Positions 24,880-33,999 of a stretch of 60,616 nucleotides of DNA are shown piece by piece. Position numbers and translations under genes: made by a program. The notes under the pieces were generated by a model that was given only the letters and a program-made list of their open reading frames with translations, made no database searches and was not told the DNA's origin. The DNA is from an uncultured bacterium (GTDB lineage Bacteria > Elusimicrobiota > Elusimicrobia > Elusimicrobiales > Elusimicrobiaceae), in contig CASEWB010000001.1 in assembly GCA_949291545.1 (NCBI GenBank), forward strand, positions 1 to 60,616, given 5' to 3'. The first letter of the stretch is position 1, and each line of letters opens with the position of its first letter.

Positions 24880-24942
24880 CACCCAACCCGCCTAGAAATT
24901 GTTTGCTCCGCAAGCAGGCGGTTGGGGGAATACCCCCGCATA

Positions 24943-24970
24943 AAAAAAGCCCCTTATACGGGGCTTTTTT
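24943..24970. terminator. Bidirectional terminator, ends the nuclease-sulfatase-kinase operon
   Basis: 11-bp stem AAAAAAGCCCC with its complement, 6-nt loop; A- and T-runs on both sides. It touches the stop codon of the minus-strand kinase gene. Confidence 0.88.
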
Positions 24971-26414
24971 ATGCAGCTGGAAATTTTCGGCACCACTCTA
25001 CAAAGGCGCGCCACTGCGCATACAGCTGCCGGGCTTGTTCCGGCGGCAGTTTTGGCAAGACATTTCCGGCCTCTGCCGCGTGCCAAGCAGGCACAGCAGC
25101 CGCCAACCGGGCAGCCCCCAGGACAGTGCTTTCAGCCTCCTGTATAGCACGAAGAGGCCGTTGCAGCAAATCCGCCTGAGTTTGCAATAACCACCCCGAC
25201 CGGGCCAACCCGCCCGAAACGCTTATCGAAGCAGAAATCGGAAAGCCATTTGCCTGCAAATAAGCGGCAATATCCGCTATCAAAAAAGCAATTGCGCGCA
25301 ATACGCCGGCCACCCAATCCGCCCGTCGGGTGCGGGGGGACAAGCCGGCGGCCACCGGCGAAAAAGAAAAATCCCAATACGGCGCCCCCAAACCGCCCAA
25401 AGCTGGCAAGAACCAAATAGGGTGCTGGGCTTGGCGGCAAAGGTCGTCGGTTTCGGCCGGGTCGAAAGTTATTCCCTGGGCACGCAGCCATTGCACCGCA
25501 CTGCCCGCCGCATTGACGGGGCCTTCCAATAAAAAAGCACTCTTTCCGTCCGGCCCGCTGGCCGAAAGCGAAGTCAACATTCCGGGCAAGAACACCGGTT
25601 TTTCCGTCCCGGCATTATAGAGCAAAAAAGCTCCCGTGCCGTAATTAATGCAGGCTTGCCCGGGCTCTAGCTGCATAAAAGCCACAGAGGCCTGCTGGTC
25701 TCCTAGGCAAACGGTAATTGGAATGCGTACTCCCTGGTATTCATATACGCCATAATCCGATACGCTGGGGCGGATATCGGGCAAACAACGCTCCGCCACA
25801 CCAAAGGCTTGGCAAAGCTTAGTACTCCACTTTTGGGAACGAATATCCAACAACAGCATACGCTGCGCCAACGTGGGGTCAACGGCGAAGGTGTTGCCTT
25901 TTGTAAGGTGCCAAATTAAATAAGAAGCCACCGGCGCCGCGCACAGCTGCCCGGCTTGCAAAGCGGCCGCCGCTTGAGGAGAATGTTTAAGGCACCAGGC
26001 AATTTTAGGAGCGGAAAAATATGGCGTTTTGTACAAACCGGTTAAGGAGTGTATTTCCTCTTGGGAAATATCCGCCTGCTGCGCCTCGGCCGCGGCGCGG
26101 CCGTCTTCCCAACTGAGTACCGGCGCCACGGCGCGGCCGGTTTGTTTATCCCACAAAACAATGGTGGACCGTTGCGAAGTAACCGCCAATGCGGCTACCT
26201 GCTGCGGGCCCACTTCCGCCAGCAAATCATTTAACACACCCAGCTGGCTTTGCAAGAGGGTTTGGGCATCGTATTCCGATAATCCCTCCCCAGGCCGGCA
26301 GGGCGCCAACGGCGCGCTTTTTTGCGCCCGGATAGAGCCGTCCGCCGCCACGGCAAACGCACGCGAGCCGGAGGTTCCTTGATCCAGGGCAACAATTAAC
26401 TTTTCAGTTTTCAT
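24969..26414 (-). CDS. FGGY carbohydrate kinase, glycerol-kinase-like
   Basis: 481 residues. The first ATPase motif is VALDQGTSGSRAF and the second GDQQASVAFMQL, followed by INYGTGAFLLYN, as in glycerol kinase (ATP + glycerol to glycerol 3-phosphate). The substrate region has SQRSTIVLWD where E. coli GlpK has NQRETTIVWE: the Arg is kept but the Glu that binds glycerol is Ser. TPYFS (Tyr) and the Asp of GDQQ are kept. A different polyol or sugar is therefore possible. The start overlaps the sulfatase gene by 11 nt, so the two are translationally coupled. Confidence 0.9.
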   Translation of the reverse strand: MKTEKLIVALDQGTSGSRAFAVAADGSIRAQKSAPLAPCRPGEGLSEYDAQTLLQSQLGVLNDLLAEVGPQQVAALAVTSQRSTIVLWDKQTGRAVAPVLSWEDGRAAAEAQQADISQEEIHSLTGLYKTPYFSAPKIAWCLKHSPQAAAALQAGQLCAAPVASYLIWHLTKGNTFAVDPTLAQRMLLLDIRSQKWSTKLCQAFGVAERCLPDIRPSVSDYGVYEYQGVRIPITVCLGDQQASVAFMQLEPGQACINYGTGAFLLYNAGTEKPVFLPGMLTSLSASGPDGKSAFLLEGPVNAAGSAVQWLRAQGITFDPAETDDLCRQAQHPIWFLPALGGLGAPYWDFSFSPVAAGLSPRTRRADWVAGVLRAIAFLIADIAAYLQANGFPISASISVSGGLARSGWLLQTQADLLQRPLRAIQEAESTVLGAARLAAAVPAWHAAEAGNVLPKLPPEQARQLYAQWRAFVEWCRKFPAA

Positions 26415-28344
26415 TCAACTCCTCGTCGGGCTTATCAAAAGCCGGGTTATACCACCGGTTGTTGTTAAGCAAGTAGGAAGCGGCTTTATCCAACGCCAAC
26501 AAATGCTGTTCGGCTTGGTCTACGTTAAAATCGTCCGTATAGGCTTGCGAAGAAATCACCTTCCCGCCCCCGTGGCGCACTTCGCCTTTCTCAGTCACCA
26601 ACCCCACGTTAAATCCGTCCGATACCAGCGCCGTACGGCCTGGCACGTCCTCCAGCATATCCCGCCCAAAAGCAGTGTAGACCGGGTTTAGCCCCGTCAA
26701 ACGGTAGAGGGTGGGGATTAAATCCGTTTGGGAAACAATGTACTCTATCTGGCGCGGCTTCAAAATTTTGGGGGCATAAATCACCAACGGAATACGAAAC
26801 CGGTTACGCAACGTATCTTCGGCCGGGCCGCCGGAGTTATGGTCGGCCACAAACACAAAAATAGTATCGTCGAACCAGCCGTCTTCCTTAGCGCGTTTAA
26901 GCAATTCGCCAATAGACCAATCCGCAAACGAAAGTGTATTTAAAAACCCATGCTCCCACGAATCGTAAGGGTACTTGTCAAACTGCGGCAAGGTGGACGT
27001 AAACGGTTCGTGCGTAATACCGGTAAAAAGCATTCCCATAAAATGCGGTTTTTTGCGGTTTTTGATTTTATCCGCCGCGAACATCATTAAATCGTAATCA
27101 TAGCCAAAAGGCGCTTCCTCTTTGTAAGGCAGCAGCTGGGGCATATCCTCCCAACCGTAACTTTCCTGGGCACCTAAATACGAAGCCAACGCACACAAGC
27201 GGTAGGAACTGCGGTGCGAGGTTTGGGCGAAAAACGTGTAATAGCCCGCCTCAGAAAAATGGTGCGGCATAGGGGAAAGCGCCGCCAGTTCCAACCCATA
27301 TCCAAAAGAGGGCAGGCCCGGCACCCAAGGCAGTCCGGCAAAAACAGCCCCAAACCCTACAATACTGCGCTGCCCCACGGCATAGGCATTCGTAAACGAG
27401 ACACCCTCTTTGAGGATTTGGTCAAAAACCGGCGTAGCTTTAAAGCCGTTGTGGGACAACCCGTCTATATAATACGGGTGCCACCCTTCCAGCAGCACAA
27501 TCAGCACATTATACGGCTTGGGCTGCGGTTCTTGGACGCGCTGCCGCATAAGCGGGTAATGTTCGTCCAGCAGTTTTTCGTCCGGAGAAATAAACTGTTT
27601 TTCGGCTTGCGCGAGAGCTTGTTCCTGCGGGTAGGGATTTTTTACGTCCACCGTTCCCTTTCGCCCCACCTGATAGGCGGTAAACACCCCGTTCAGCGTT
27701 AACACCGATCCCGCCGCCGACGAAGTATAATTATACACGTCCGCCACGCCCAAAGATTTCCCTCCGCCCCAGTGCCCGCGGATTCCTAATACGGCTAAAG
27801 CAATAATCCCCAACAACAAACCAGCCGTCTTAGCCAGCGGCCAGGAACGCGCTTGGTAATGCTTATCGGTAAAACGGGAAAAACCCCACATCGCCGCACC
27901 CAACAGCCCCAGCAGCAGAATAAGCGGCAGCCACGTTTGCGTAACCATATAGGATAAAATAAAGCCCCAGTCGTTGGTAAGCTGGATAATTTCCTCCGCG
28001 ATGTGACGGTTTACTTTGGGGAAATAAATCAAATCGCCAATCAAAAAACCGGCCATCACAATCCATTCCGTCAGCAAAACACCCGTCCAGCATTTTACCC
28101 AACGGGGGGATTTAAAGGGCAAGTTCAGCAAAAAGATAAACGGCCCCATAAAAAGCGCGATCATAGCGAAATCAAACCGTAAGCCGTTTAAAAAAGCCGA
28201 AGCAATTTCCGCCCCGGACAGGGGGGCAAAAAAGTCGGGGTTTAAAAGGAGTAGTGCCAGGCGGGCGGCCGTATACAGCAAGGCCGCGGCCAAAATAAAA
28301 AGCAAAGAGAGTTTTACACGAAAGTCTTTTTTGTTCACAGCCAT
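26404..28344 (-). CDS. LTA-synthase-family membrane sulfatase/phosphoglycerol transferase
   Basis: 646 residues from the ATG at 28344 with GGCGGA upstream; an upstream ATG at 28365 overlaps the nuclease gene. About five N-terminal membrane helices (to about residue 210) precede an extracytoplasmic sulfatase-type domain. Visible motifs: VLIVLLEGWHPYYI (metal), AVGQRSIVGFGAVFAGLP (nucleophile, Ser rather than the Thr of LtaS), HFMGMLFTGITHEPF and FVADHNSGG (metal). The family transfers glycerol phosphate or phosphoethanolamine to envelope glycans. Gram-negative-type bacteria use related enzymes on periplasmic glucans or lipid A. The adjacent glycerol-kinase-like gene fits glycerol-phosphate turnover. 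Confidence 0.9.
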   Translation of the reverse strand: MAVNKKDFRVKLSLLFILAAALLYTAARLALLLLNPDFFAPLSGAEIASAFLNGLRFDFAMIALFMGPFIFLLNLPFKSPRWVKCWTGVLLTEWIVMAGFLIGDLIYFPKVNRHIAEEIIQLTNDWGFILSYMVTQTWLPLILLLGLLGAAMWGFSRFTDKHYQARSWPLAKTAGLLLGIIALAVLGIRGHWGGGKSLGVADVYNYTSSAAGSVLTLNGVFTAYQVGRKGTVDVKNPYPQEQALAQAEKQFISPDEKLLDEHYPLMRQRVQEPQPKPYNVLIVLLEGWHPYYIDGLSHNGFKATPVFDQILKEGVSFTNAYAVGQRSIVGFGAVFAGLPWVPGLPSFGYGLELAALSPMPHHFSEAGYYTFFAQTSHRSSYRLCALASYLGAQESYGWEDMPQLLPYKEEAPFGYDYDLMMFAADKIKNRKKPHFMGMLFTGITHEPFTSTLPQFDKYPYDSWEHGFLNTLSFADWSIGELLKRAKEDGWFDDTIFVFVADHNSGGPAEDTLRNRFRIPLVIYAPKILKPRQIEYIVSQTDLIPTLYRLTGLNPVYTAFGRDMLEDVPGRTALVSDGFNVGLVTEKGEVRHGGGKVISSQAYTDDFNVDQAEQHLLALDKAASYLLNNNRWYNPAFDKPDEELNEN

Positions 28345-28348
28345 AATA

Positions 28349-29557
28349 CTAATCCGCCTTTTCAATATTTAATTTTTCTTCCTCCGTTTTGCGGGCAAAC
28401 GCCTGCAGCTGGGCCTTAGCTTGCGCCGGCACGGAAGCATCGGACAGCAATCCGGCCACCGTGCTTTGCGTGGGCACCAATACTTTAGCCAGCAACTTTA
28501 ACGTACGCAGTAATTCCACCACTTTTTCTTTATCGGTAAATTCCAACTTTTCCACCCGGGCAAGTTCCGCTTTAAAGTGTTTGCCAAAGTGTCGTTCAAA
28601 ATGGTTTTTACGCATCAGGGCGATAATTTCCTGCTGTAATTGCTTGGCCTGCGCCAACAGCTCTCCGCAGCGGTCAACTTTATCGCTTAACAAATCCAGC
28701 TCGTTGCCGGGCTGTTGTGGAACCGCCGCCGCAGCGCCTTGCGGCGGGAAGGCCGCTTTAGCACCCAGCGGGTCGTATTCTTTGCCGGTAAACACGGGGC
28801 AAATATTGCGGTAATCGCACCAGCGGCATTGGTTCTCGCCGGGGGTAGGGTCAAATTTCCCGGCGCGGATTTTATCCGCCACCTGCAAAACGCCCTGCCA
28901 AAATGTAAAAATTTCCTTATCGGGCACGCGCTCAAACGAAACTTCTTCCAACGTCGGCAAATGATAGAAGCTTAGTTGGGCAACGCGCAACTCTTTGGCA
29001 GAGGGATCCTGTTTTTGCACCAAAGCTTTAATGGCGGGGGAATTTTCCGCCACTTTTTGGTACATATACAGCTGTTCCGGTTCACGCGGAACAGCTTTGC
29101 CGGTTTTATAATCTAAAATTTTAATTTTACCGTCGCCTAAATAATCGATACGATCCAAAATACTAATTAAATTTAGGCCGTCCATTTCCAGGGTGCTTTT
29201 CATTTCTACGGAAAGCGGGTGGAAAAACGACGCCGCGTACTTGGCATAGTAAGCTTCGATAATGCGGCGCCCTTCGGCAAAGCCGGCCAGTTCCTTTTCC
29301 AGCGAGGGATAGCCTTTTTGTTCGAAAGAGGTTTTATTCCAATGTTGTTCAAAAAAAGCGAGAGCCTGCTCCAGCGTGGGAAAAGCCGGGTTGGCAGGGT
29401 TATAGACATATTCCATCACTTCGTGCAACGCCGTCCCAAACGCAAAATAGGACTTGGGCTGTTCCGGAAGCATATGTATGTAGCGGAATTTGTACTTCTG
29501 GGGGCATTCCTTATACATACCCAGCTTGGAATAAGAAAACGATAAATTTTTAACCAT
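28349..29557 (-). CDS. PD-(D/E)XK nuclease, RecB/AddB C-terminal type with Fe-S cysteines
   Basis: 402 residues. FSYSKLGMYKECPQKYKFRY at the start is the classic N-terminal motif of RecB/Cas4-like nucleases, with the first cluster cysteine. The active site is ILDRIDYLGDGKIKILDYKTGK (Asp, then DYKTG). Three further cysteines come in CRWCDYRNIC, for a 4Fe-4S cluster. Residues about 285-400 are an additional helical region. Such proteins process DNA ends in recombination. It is first of a three-gene minus-strand operon with no obvious functional link to the envelope enzymes that follow (4-nt gap). Confidence 0.9.
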   Translation of the reverse strand: MVKNLSFSYSKLGMYKECPQKYKFRYIHMLPEQPKSYFAFGTALHEVMEYVYNPANPAFPTLEQALAFFEQHWNKTSFEQKGYPSLEKELAGFAEGRRIIEAYYAKYAASFFHPLSVEMKSTLEMDGLNLISILDRIDYLGDGKIKILDYKTGKAVPREPEQLYMYQKVAENSPAIKALVQKQDPSAKELRVAQLSFYHLPTLEEVSFERVPDKEIFTFWQGVLQVADKIRAGKFDPTPGENQCRWCDYRNICPVFTGKEYDPLGAKAAFPPQGAAAAVPQQPGNELDLLSDKVDRCGELLAQAKQLQQEIIALMRKNHFERHFGKHFKAELARVEKLEFTDKEKVVELLRTLKLLAKVLVPTQSTVAGLLSDASVPAQAKAQLQAFARKTEEEKLNIEKAD

Positions 29558-29617
29558 GCAAATACTCCTGGTACCAGATGTTATTATTTTACCATTTTGT
29601 ACGCCGGAAATAGGGTG

Positions 29618-29649
29618 AAAAAAATCCCCGCCAAAGCGGGGATTTTTTT
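29618..29649. terminator. Intrinsic terminator of the exported-protein gene at 29648
   Basis: 14-bp stem AAAAAAATCCCCGC with its complement, CAAA loop; usable in both directions. Confidence 0.88.
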
Positions 29650-30592
29650 ATTTGTGTCCGGTAAAGGTTATTCCGTGGGGAAGTTCGGGTCCCTTGGGAA
29701 TCGGCGCAGTGGTAAAACCCAGCGGCCTTTTAACCAGCGATTTAGCCCGCTGCGACGGAATATTTATTTTGCTGCGCAGATAAGTGTTAAACTCTGTTTG
29801 CAAACCGTTATCAATTTTAGCGGCCAGCAAGGTCAGCGATTCTTTAAATAAAGAAGGATACAGATTGAGCATATACACTAAATCCGATACGCACTGCGCC
29901 GCTTCTTTAGAAAGTTTAACCATTCTGCGGGAAGCGTCCCTCATTTGTTTGCGGTAAAAGCGCTTCAATTCAAACTCGTCCACGGCGTCTAATTCTTTTT
30001 TCGCCTTTAAAAAGGCCGCATGTTGGACTTTAATATCCACGTCAATCGCGTCCAAGCGTTTTTTAAGGGCGCTCACCAGTACGCCAAAATCTTCCGGCAG
30101 TTCTTCATAGTCCGGAATCAGGGACAGCCACTCCCGGTAAAAGCGCAAGGTCATATGCGGATACTTCTTGGGGTCAGGCGATTGGGCCAACAGCCCCGGG
30201 ATAGAAGAATCCTTTTTCGGCAAGAAATTAGGGTTGCGTTCCCGCAGCAGGACATCGGCCCATTGTGCGTATTCTTTTTCCATCTGCGAGTTGAGCCTGG
30301 ATAAATTTTCGGCTGATTGTTTTTTCAGCTGTTCCAATACCTGAAAGCGGACGGCTTCCGTTAAATTTTGGTCAGTCAGCACTGCCGCGACTTGTTGGGT
30401 ATAGATTTGATTAAAAGCCGACATGGCTTGGTTCGTTAGTGCATAATTGGCCCGGTAAACTTTGCTGGAAATATTCGGCGTAACAATTTTTTGTTTCACC
30501 AGTGCCTTACCTACATTCCCAAGTTTGTCCGCTTGAGCAAATCCGGAAACAGAAAGACAGAGCATTAAGAGTGTAACTAACAAGTTTTTCAT
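29648..30592 (-). CDS. Exported helical protein of unknown function
   Basis: 314 residues with a signal peptide (MKN, LLVTLLMLCLSVSGFA, cleavage near AQA). The mature part is basic and largely helical, with a possible coiled coil about residues 185-235 (KKELDAVDEFELKRFYRKQM). No cysteines or enzymatic motif are seen. There are weak similarities in layout to the exported protein at 34000 (a helical domain with a 'DEFELKRFYRKQ' / 'NNEFERYYVQK' segment), so the two may be distant relatives; this is only suggestive. An unusual upstream element is shared with the genes at 6489 and 34000. Confidence 0.8.
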   Translation of the reverse strand: MKNLLVTLLMLCLSVSGFAQADKLGNVGKALVKQKIVTPNISSKVYRANYALTNQAMSAFNQIYTQQVAAVLTDQNLTEAVRFQVLEQLKKQSAENLSRLNSQMEKEYAQWADVLLRERNPNFLPKKDSSIPGLLAQSPDPKKYPHMTLRFYREWLSLIPDYEELPEDFGVLVSALKKRLDAIDVDIKVQHAAFLKAKKELDAVDEFELKRFYRKQMRDASRRMVKLSKEAAQCVSDLVYMLNLYPSLFKESLTLLAAKIDNGLQTEFNTYLRSKINIPSQRAKSLVKRPLGFTTAPIPKGPELPHGITFTGHK

Positions 30593-30660
30593 AAGTATGC
30601 TCCTTTGTTCCTTTTATTTTTTATTTTTTTAATATGCTATTTTTCCCTTAATAAATCTAG

Positions 30661-30712
30661 AAAATTTAGACCTAATTTTTTGAGATTTTAGGCCTAGGTG
30701 TTTCTGGGTCCT
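30661..30712 (-). promoter_or_regulatory. Upstream element shared with the 6489 and 34000 genes
   Basis: Read on the minus strand: GGACCCAGAAA, four nt, CTAGGCCTAAAATC, then a second AATTAGGTCTAAATT. The first part matches the element before 6489 (GGTCCTAGAAA, TAGGTCCAAAA). It lies 70-120 nt before the start of the 30592 gene. Confidence 0.35.
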
Positions 30713-30745
30713 TTTCTGTCTTTTGCCTCCAGGGGGCGCTAAACT

Positions 30746-30774
30746 TTGAATGTTTATTATTTTTTTTGTAAAAT
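30746..30774 (+). promoter_or_regulatory. Promoter of tRNA-Arg
   Basis: TTGAAT (30746-30751), 17-nt spacer, TAAAAT (30769-30774), 22 nt before the tRNA. Confidence 0.7.
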
Positions 30775-30796
30775 AAATAGGTAATAAAAATTTGTT

Positions 30797-30868
30797 GCCC
30801 CCATAGCTCAATGGATAGAGCATCTGCCTTCTAAGCAGGGGATATAGGTTCGATTCCTATTGGGGGTA
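30797..30868 (+). tRNA. tRNA-Arg (anticodon TCT)
   Basis: Full cloverleaf: acceptor GCCCCCA with TGGGGGT (one terminal G-T pair), D arm GCTC-AATGGATA-GAGC, anticodon stem TCTGC/GCAGG with loop CTTCTAA giving TCT (reads AGA and AGG), T arm ATAGG-TTCGATT-CCTAT. CCA is not encoded. A terminator follows 8 nt later. Confidence 0.95.
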
Positions 30869-30876
30869 TTCTTTTA

Positions 30877-30904
30877 GGCCGGCAGATGGTTTGCTGGCCT
30901 TTTT
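30877..30904 (+). terminator. Intrinsic terminator of tRNA-Arg
   Basis: 8-bp stem GGCCGGCA/TGCTGGCC with one G-T pair, 7-nt loop, T-run. Confidence 0.8.
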
Positions 30905-30950
30905 ATTTCACCTCTTGCCGAAGTGCTACAATATAGCTTTGGGGCTCTCT

Positions 30951-32009
30951 ATGCCGGTACGCAAAATCATTCATATTGATATGGACGCTTTCTTTGCCTC
31001 CGTGGAACAGCGCGACAATCCGGCCCTTTGCGGCAAACCGGTTGCCGTGGGGCACGCCGGCCCGCGTGGAGTGGTGGCCACTGCCAGCTACGAAGCCCGC
31101 CGCTTTGGGGTACACTCCGCTATGTCGGCCGAGCGCGCCAAAAAGCTCTGCCCGGAACTGATTTTTGTTCCGGCCCGAATGCATATATACAAACATATTT
31201 CGCGCACCATACGTTCCATTTTTCGCCAATATACCGACTTGGTGGAACCCCTTTCTATCGACGAAGCTTTTTTGGACGTATCCCACCTGCCCTGCGCCAC
31301 CGAGGCCGCCAAAGAAATAAAAGAACTTATCTGGCAGCGCACTTGTTTAACGGCGTCTGCGGGCGTATCGGTTAACAAAATGCTGGCCAAAATTGCTTCG
31401 GACTATCAAAAGCCCAACGGCCTTTTTGTAATTACCCCCAAAAATGTAGAACGCTTTGTCGCCCGGCTGCCGGTGGAAAAGTTTTTTGGCATCGGCAAAG
31501 TAACCGCTGAAAAAATGCACCGCTTAGGCATCTATACCGGGGAGGACCTCCGCCAACAAACCGAAGCCGACCTGGTGCGCCATTTTGGCAAAATGGGGCA
31601 CGCCTACTTTGGCTATGCTCGCGGCATAGATAACCGCCCCGTAGAACCCCACCGCAAGCATTTGTCCGCCGGGGCGGAAACGACTTTCGCCCGCGATACC
31701 GACGATATTTCCATTTTGCTTGACGAATTAACCCAAATGGCCCAAAAAGCCTGGCAACACGCCGAAAAAATAAATTTCCGCGGGAAGACCGTCACCCTAA
31801 AATTAAAATTTGCAGACTTTAAACAAATCACCCGTTCGCAGACGTTTGAACAAATTATTCCGTCGGAAAGCGCTTTTTTTGCGGCGGGGAAAAACTTACT
31901 GGAACAAACGCCTTTACACGCCAAAAAAGTGCGCTTAATTGGGTTGACTCTTTCCAACCCGCCCGACCCAGACAGCCAAACCGACCGCCAACTTTGGTTT
32001 AATTTCTAA
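30951..32009 (+). CDS. dinB: DNA polymerase IV (Y family)
   Basis: 352 residues, normal length, from the ATG at 30951; no strong ribosome-binding site is visible. It copies past DNA lesions, with low fidelity. Hallmarks: IIHIDMDAFFASVEQRDNP at the N-terminus (catalytic Asp), GPRGVVATASYEARRFGV, PLSIDEAFLDVS (catalytic SIDE), ASAGVSVNKMLAKIASDYQKPNG and the fingers/thumb GIGKVTAEKMHRLGI. The little-finger domain follows. The C-terminus (DRQLWFNF) resembles a beta-clamp-binding QLxLF motif. No LexA box was identified upstream; TACAAT at 30928 is a likely -10. Confidence 0.96.
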   Translation: MPVRKIIHIDMDAFFASVEQRDNPALCGKPVAVGHAGPRGVVATASYEARRFGVHSAMSAERAKKLCPELIFVPARMHIYKHISRTIRSIFRQYTDLVEPLSIDEAFLDVSHLPCATEAAKEIKELIWQRTCLTASAGVSVNKMLAKIASDYQKPNGLFVITPKNVERFVARLPVEKFFGIGKVTAEKMHRLGIYTGEDLRQQTEADLVRHFGKMGHAYFGYARGIDNRPVEPHRKHLSAGAETTFARDTDDISILLDELTQMAQKAWQHAEKINFRGKTVTLKLKFADFKQITRSQTFEQIIPSESAFFAAGKNLLEQTPLHAKKVRLIGLTLSNPPDPDSQTDRQLWFNF

Positions 32010-32064
32010 CCGGCCGCCACACGCGGCCGCCCGGGCAAACACCTCTTACGCGTAAGGAATTTGG

Positions 32065-32070
32065 TATAAT
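32065..32070 (+). promoter_or_regulatory. -10 box of the PPi-PFK gene
   Basis: Perfect TATAAT preceded by TTGG, 35 nt before the ATG at 32106. No clear -35. Confidence 0.5.
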
Positions 32071-32105
32071 AAATAAAGGATTTTCATTTTGTTAAGGAGA
32101 TGACA

Positions 32106-33800
32106 ATGTCCACTAAACGCACTGTAAAATGCGAATGTTCCCAACTTCAGCGGCACCGCTGCAAATTCCAGCCGGAGCTGCCTTCTATTCTTAAAAAAGG
32201 CCCCGCTTTTGTAAAGCCGAAACTCGGCAAAGCCACCAAAAGCGTAGCTGACCAGGCCGCCGTTAAACGGATTTTCCCTAACACCTACGGCCTGCCGGAA
32301 ATTACCTTTGTAAAAGGCGCCAACTCCGCCGCGTGCAAAAAAGCCGTGCGCGTGGGGGTGGTGCTCTCCGGCGGACAAGCCCCGGGCGGCCACAACGTGA
32401 TTGGTGGGCTTTTGGACGGACTGAAAAAAGCCAACTCCAAAAACAAATTATTTGGTTTCTTGGGCGGCCCCAGCGGCATTGTGGAAAACAAATGGGTGGA
32501 AATTACGCCCACTTTAATGAAAGATTACCGCAACACCGGCGGATTTGATTTAATCCAGTCCGGCCGCACCAAAATTGAAACTGACGAACAATTAAAAGCC
32601 GCCAAAGACAATTTAATTGCCAACAAAATGGACGCCTTGGTTGTGGTGGGGGGCGACGACTCCAACACCAACGCCTGCGTAATTGCCGAATACCTCAAAC
32701 AACAAGGGGTGGACATCAGCGTGATTGGCGTACCCAAGACCATTGACGGCGACCTGAAAAACAAACAAATCGAAACTTCTTTCGGCTTCGATACCGCCAC
32801 CAAAATTTACGCCGAACTCGTAGGCAACATCTGCCGCGACGTAAACTCCGCGCGCAAATACTGGCACTTTATCCGCTTGATGGGCAGAAGCGCTTCGCAC
32901 ATCACGCTGGAAGTGGCCTTTAAAACCCACCCCAACGCCGCGCTGATTGGCGAAGAAGTGTTGGCCAAAAAAATGACCTTGGGCCAAATTGTGGACAACC
33001 TGGCCCAGCTGATTGCCAAACGCGCCAAAGCGGGCAAGAACTTCGGCGTGGTGCTGGTGCCGGAAGGATTAATTGAATTTATCCCGGAAATGAAAGAACT
33101 CATCAGCGCGCTCAACGACTCGCTGGCCGAAAACGAAGCTGAACTGGCCAAAATGAACACCGTGGCGGAAAAGAAAGCGTTCATCATTTCCAAACTGCCG
33201 GCCAAATTGGCGGATTTGATGAAATCCCTGCCCGACGGCATCGCCAGCCAGCTGATGTTGGACCGCGATCCGCACGGCAACGTACAGGTTTCCTTGATTG
33301 AAACCGAAAAACTGCTGGTGGAAATGATCCGCACCAAATTGGCCGAAATGAAAAAAGCCGGCAAGTACGACGGTAAATTCTCGGCTATCACCCACTTCTT
33401 TGGTTACGAAGGCCGCTGCGGCGTGCCCTCCACCTTTGACGCCAACTACACTTACGCGCTGGGCTACAACGCGGCGGTATTGGCGCTCAACAAGTGCTCG
33501 GGCTATTTGTCCTCCGTGCGCAAACTGACCAAAAAAGCCCAGGACTGGGAATGCGGCGGTATCCCGCTGACGATGATGATGAACATCGAACGCCGCAAAG
33601 GCAAAGAAAAACCCGTCATCAAAAAAGCCTTGGTGGAACTTAAAGGCGAGCCCTTCAAACACTTGGCTAAAAACCGCGCCTTGTGGGCGGAAGCGGACTT
33701 GTATGTGTTCCCTGGCCCGATTCAGTACTTCGGCCCAGCGGAAATCACGAATATGACCACGTTTACCTTGCTCTTGGAACAAGGCAAAAAGGTCAAATAA
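32106..33800 (+). CDS. pfp: Pyrophosphate-dependent 6-phosphofructokinase
   Basis: 564 residues. The ATG at 32106 is chosen because AAGGAG (32094-32099) is 6 nt upstream; the ATG at 32100 touches it. The enzyme uses PPi rather than ATP to phosphorylate fructose 6-phosphate, reversibly. Motifs: VLSGGQAPGGHNV, GGPSG, GGDDSNTNA (the second Asp of GGDD marks PPi use; ATP enzymes have GGDG), PKTIDGDLKN (catalytic Asp), MGRSASH and GYEGRC. Its length fits the long-chain clade of plant-beta/spirochete type. This saves ATP in fermentation. Codon choice suggests high expression. Confidence 0.97.
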   Translation: MSTKRTVKCECSQLQRHRCKFQPELPSILKKGPAFVKPKLGKATKSVADQAAVKRIFPNTYGLPEITFVKGANSAACKKAVRVGVVLSGGQAPGGHNVIGGLLDGLKKANSKNKLFGFLGGPSGIVENKWVEITPTLMKDYRNTGGFDLIQSGRTKIETDEQLKAAKDNLIANKMDALVVVGGDDSNTNACVIAEYLKQQGVDISVIGVPKTIDGDLKNKQIETSFGFDTATKIYAELVGNICRDVNSARKYWHFIRLMGRSASHITLEVAFKTHPNAALIGEEVLAKKMTLGQIVDNLAQLIAKRAKAGKNFGVVLVPEGLIEFIPEMKELISALNDSLAENEAELAKMNTVAEKKAFIISKLPAKLADLMKSLPDGIASQLMLDRDPHGNVQVSLIETEKLLVEMIRTKLAEMKKAGKYDGKFSAITHFFGYEGRCGVPSTFDANYTYALGYNAAVLALNKCSGYLSSVRKLTKKAQDWECGGIPLTMMMNIERRKGKEKPVIKKALVELKGEPFKHLAKNRALWAEADLYVFPGPIQYFGPAEITNMTTFTLLLEQGKKVK

Positions 33801-33817
33801 CCAAACGTATTGCTTAG

Positions 33818-33849
33818 GCGGGCTGTTTAAAAAACAGCCCGCTTTTTTT
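33818..33849 (+). terminator. Intrinsic terminator of the PPi-PFK gene
   Basis: 11-bp stem GCGGGCTGTTT with its complement, 3-nt loop, seven T. Confidence 0.92.
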
Positions 33850-33911
33850 GGGTTCTACACGCCAAACCCGTTTGGAGCGACGCTTCCCCGGCAAAAGAGG
33901 TTTTGCCTTAC

Positions 33912-33960
33912 TCTAGGCCCAAATGCTCTTGGCAGATGGGCCTTTTAGCCCATTGAGGCG
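33912..33960 (+). promoter_or_regulatory. Upstream element of the 34000 gene, related to those at 6371 and 30661
   Basis: It holds CTAGGCCCAAA, then a perfect 6-bp hairpin ATGGGC-CTTTTA-GCCCAT (33936-33953) and TTGAGG. The hairpin part resembles AGGGCTTTAGACCCCTGG before the 6489 gene. TATAAT at 33977-33982 is a likely -10 downstream of it. Confidence 0.3.
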
Positions 33961-33999
33961 GGCGGGGTTTTCTTTTATAATAAGAAAAGGAGCCTGCTT

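Noticed and set aside
24831..25190. 119-codon plus-strand frame after the ankyrin gene
   Set aside because: It passes through two terminator hairpins and the antisense of the kinase gene.
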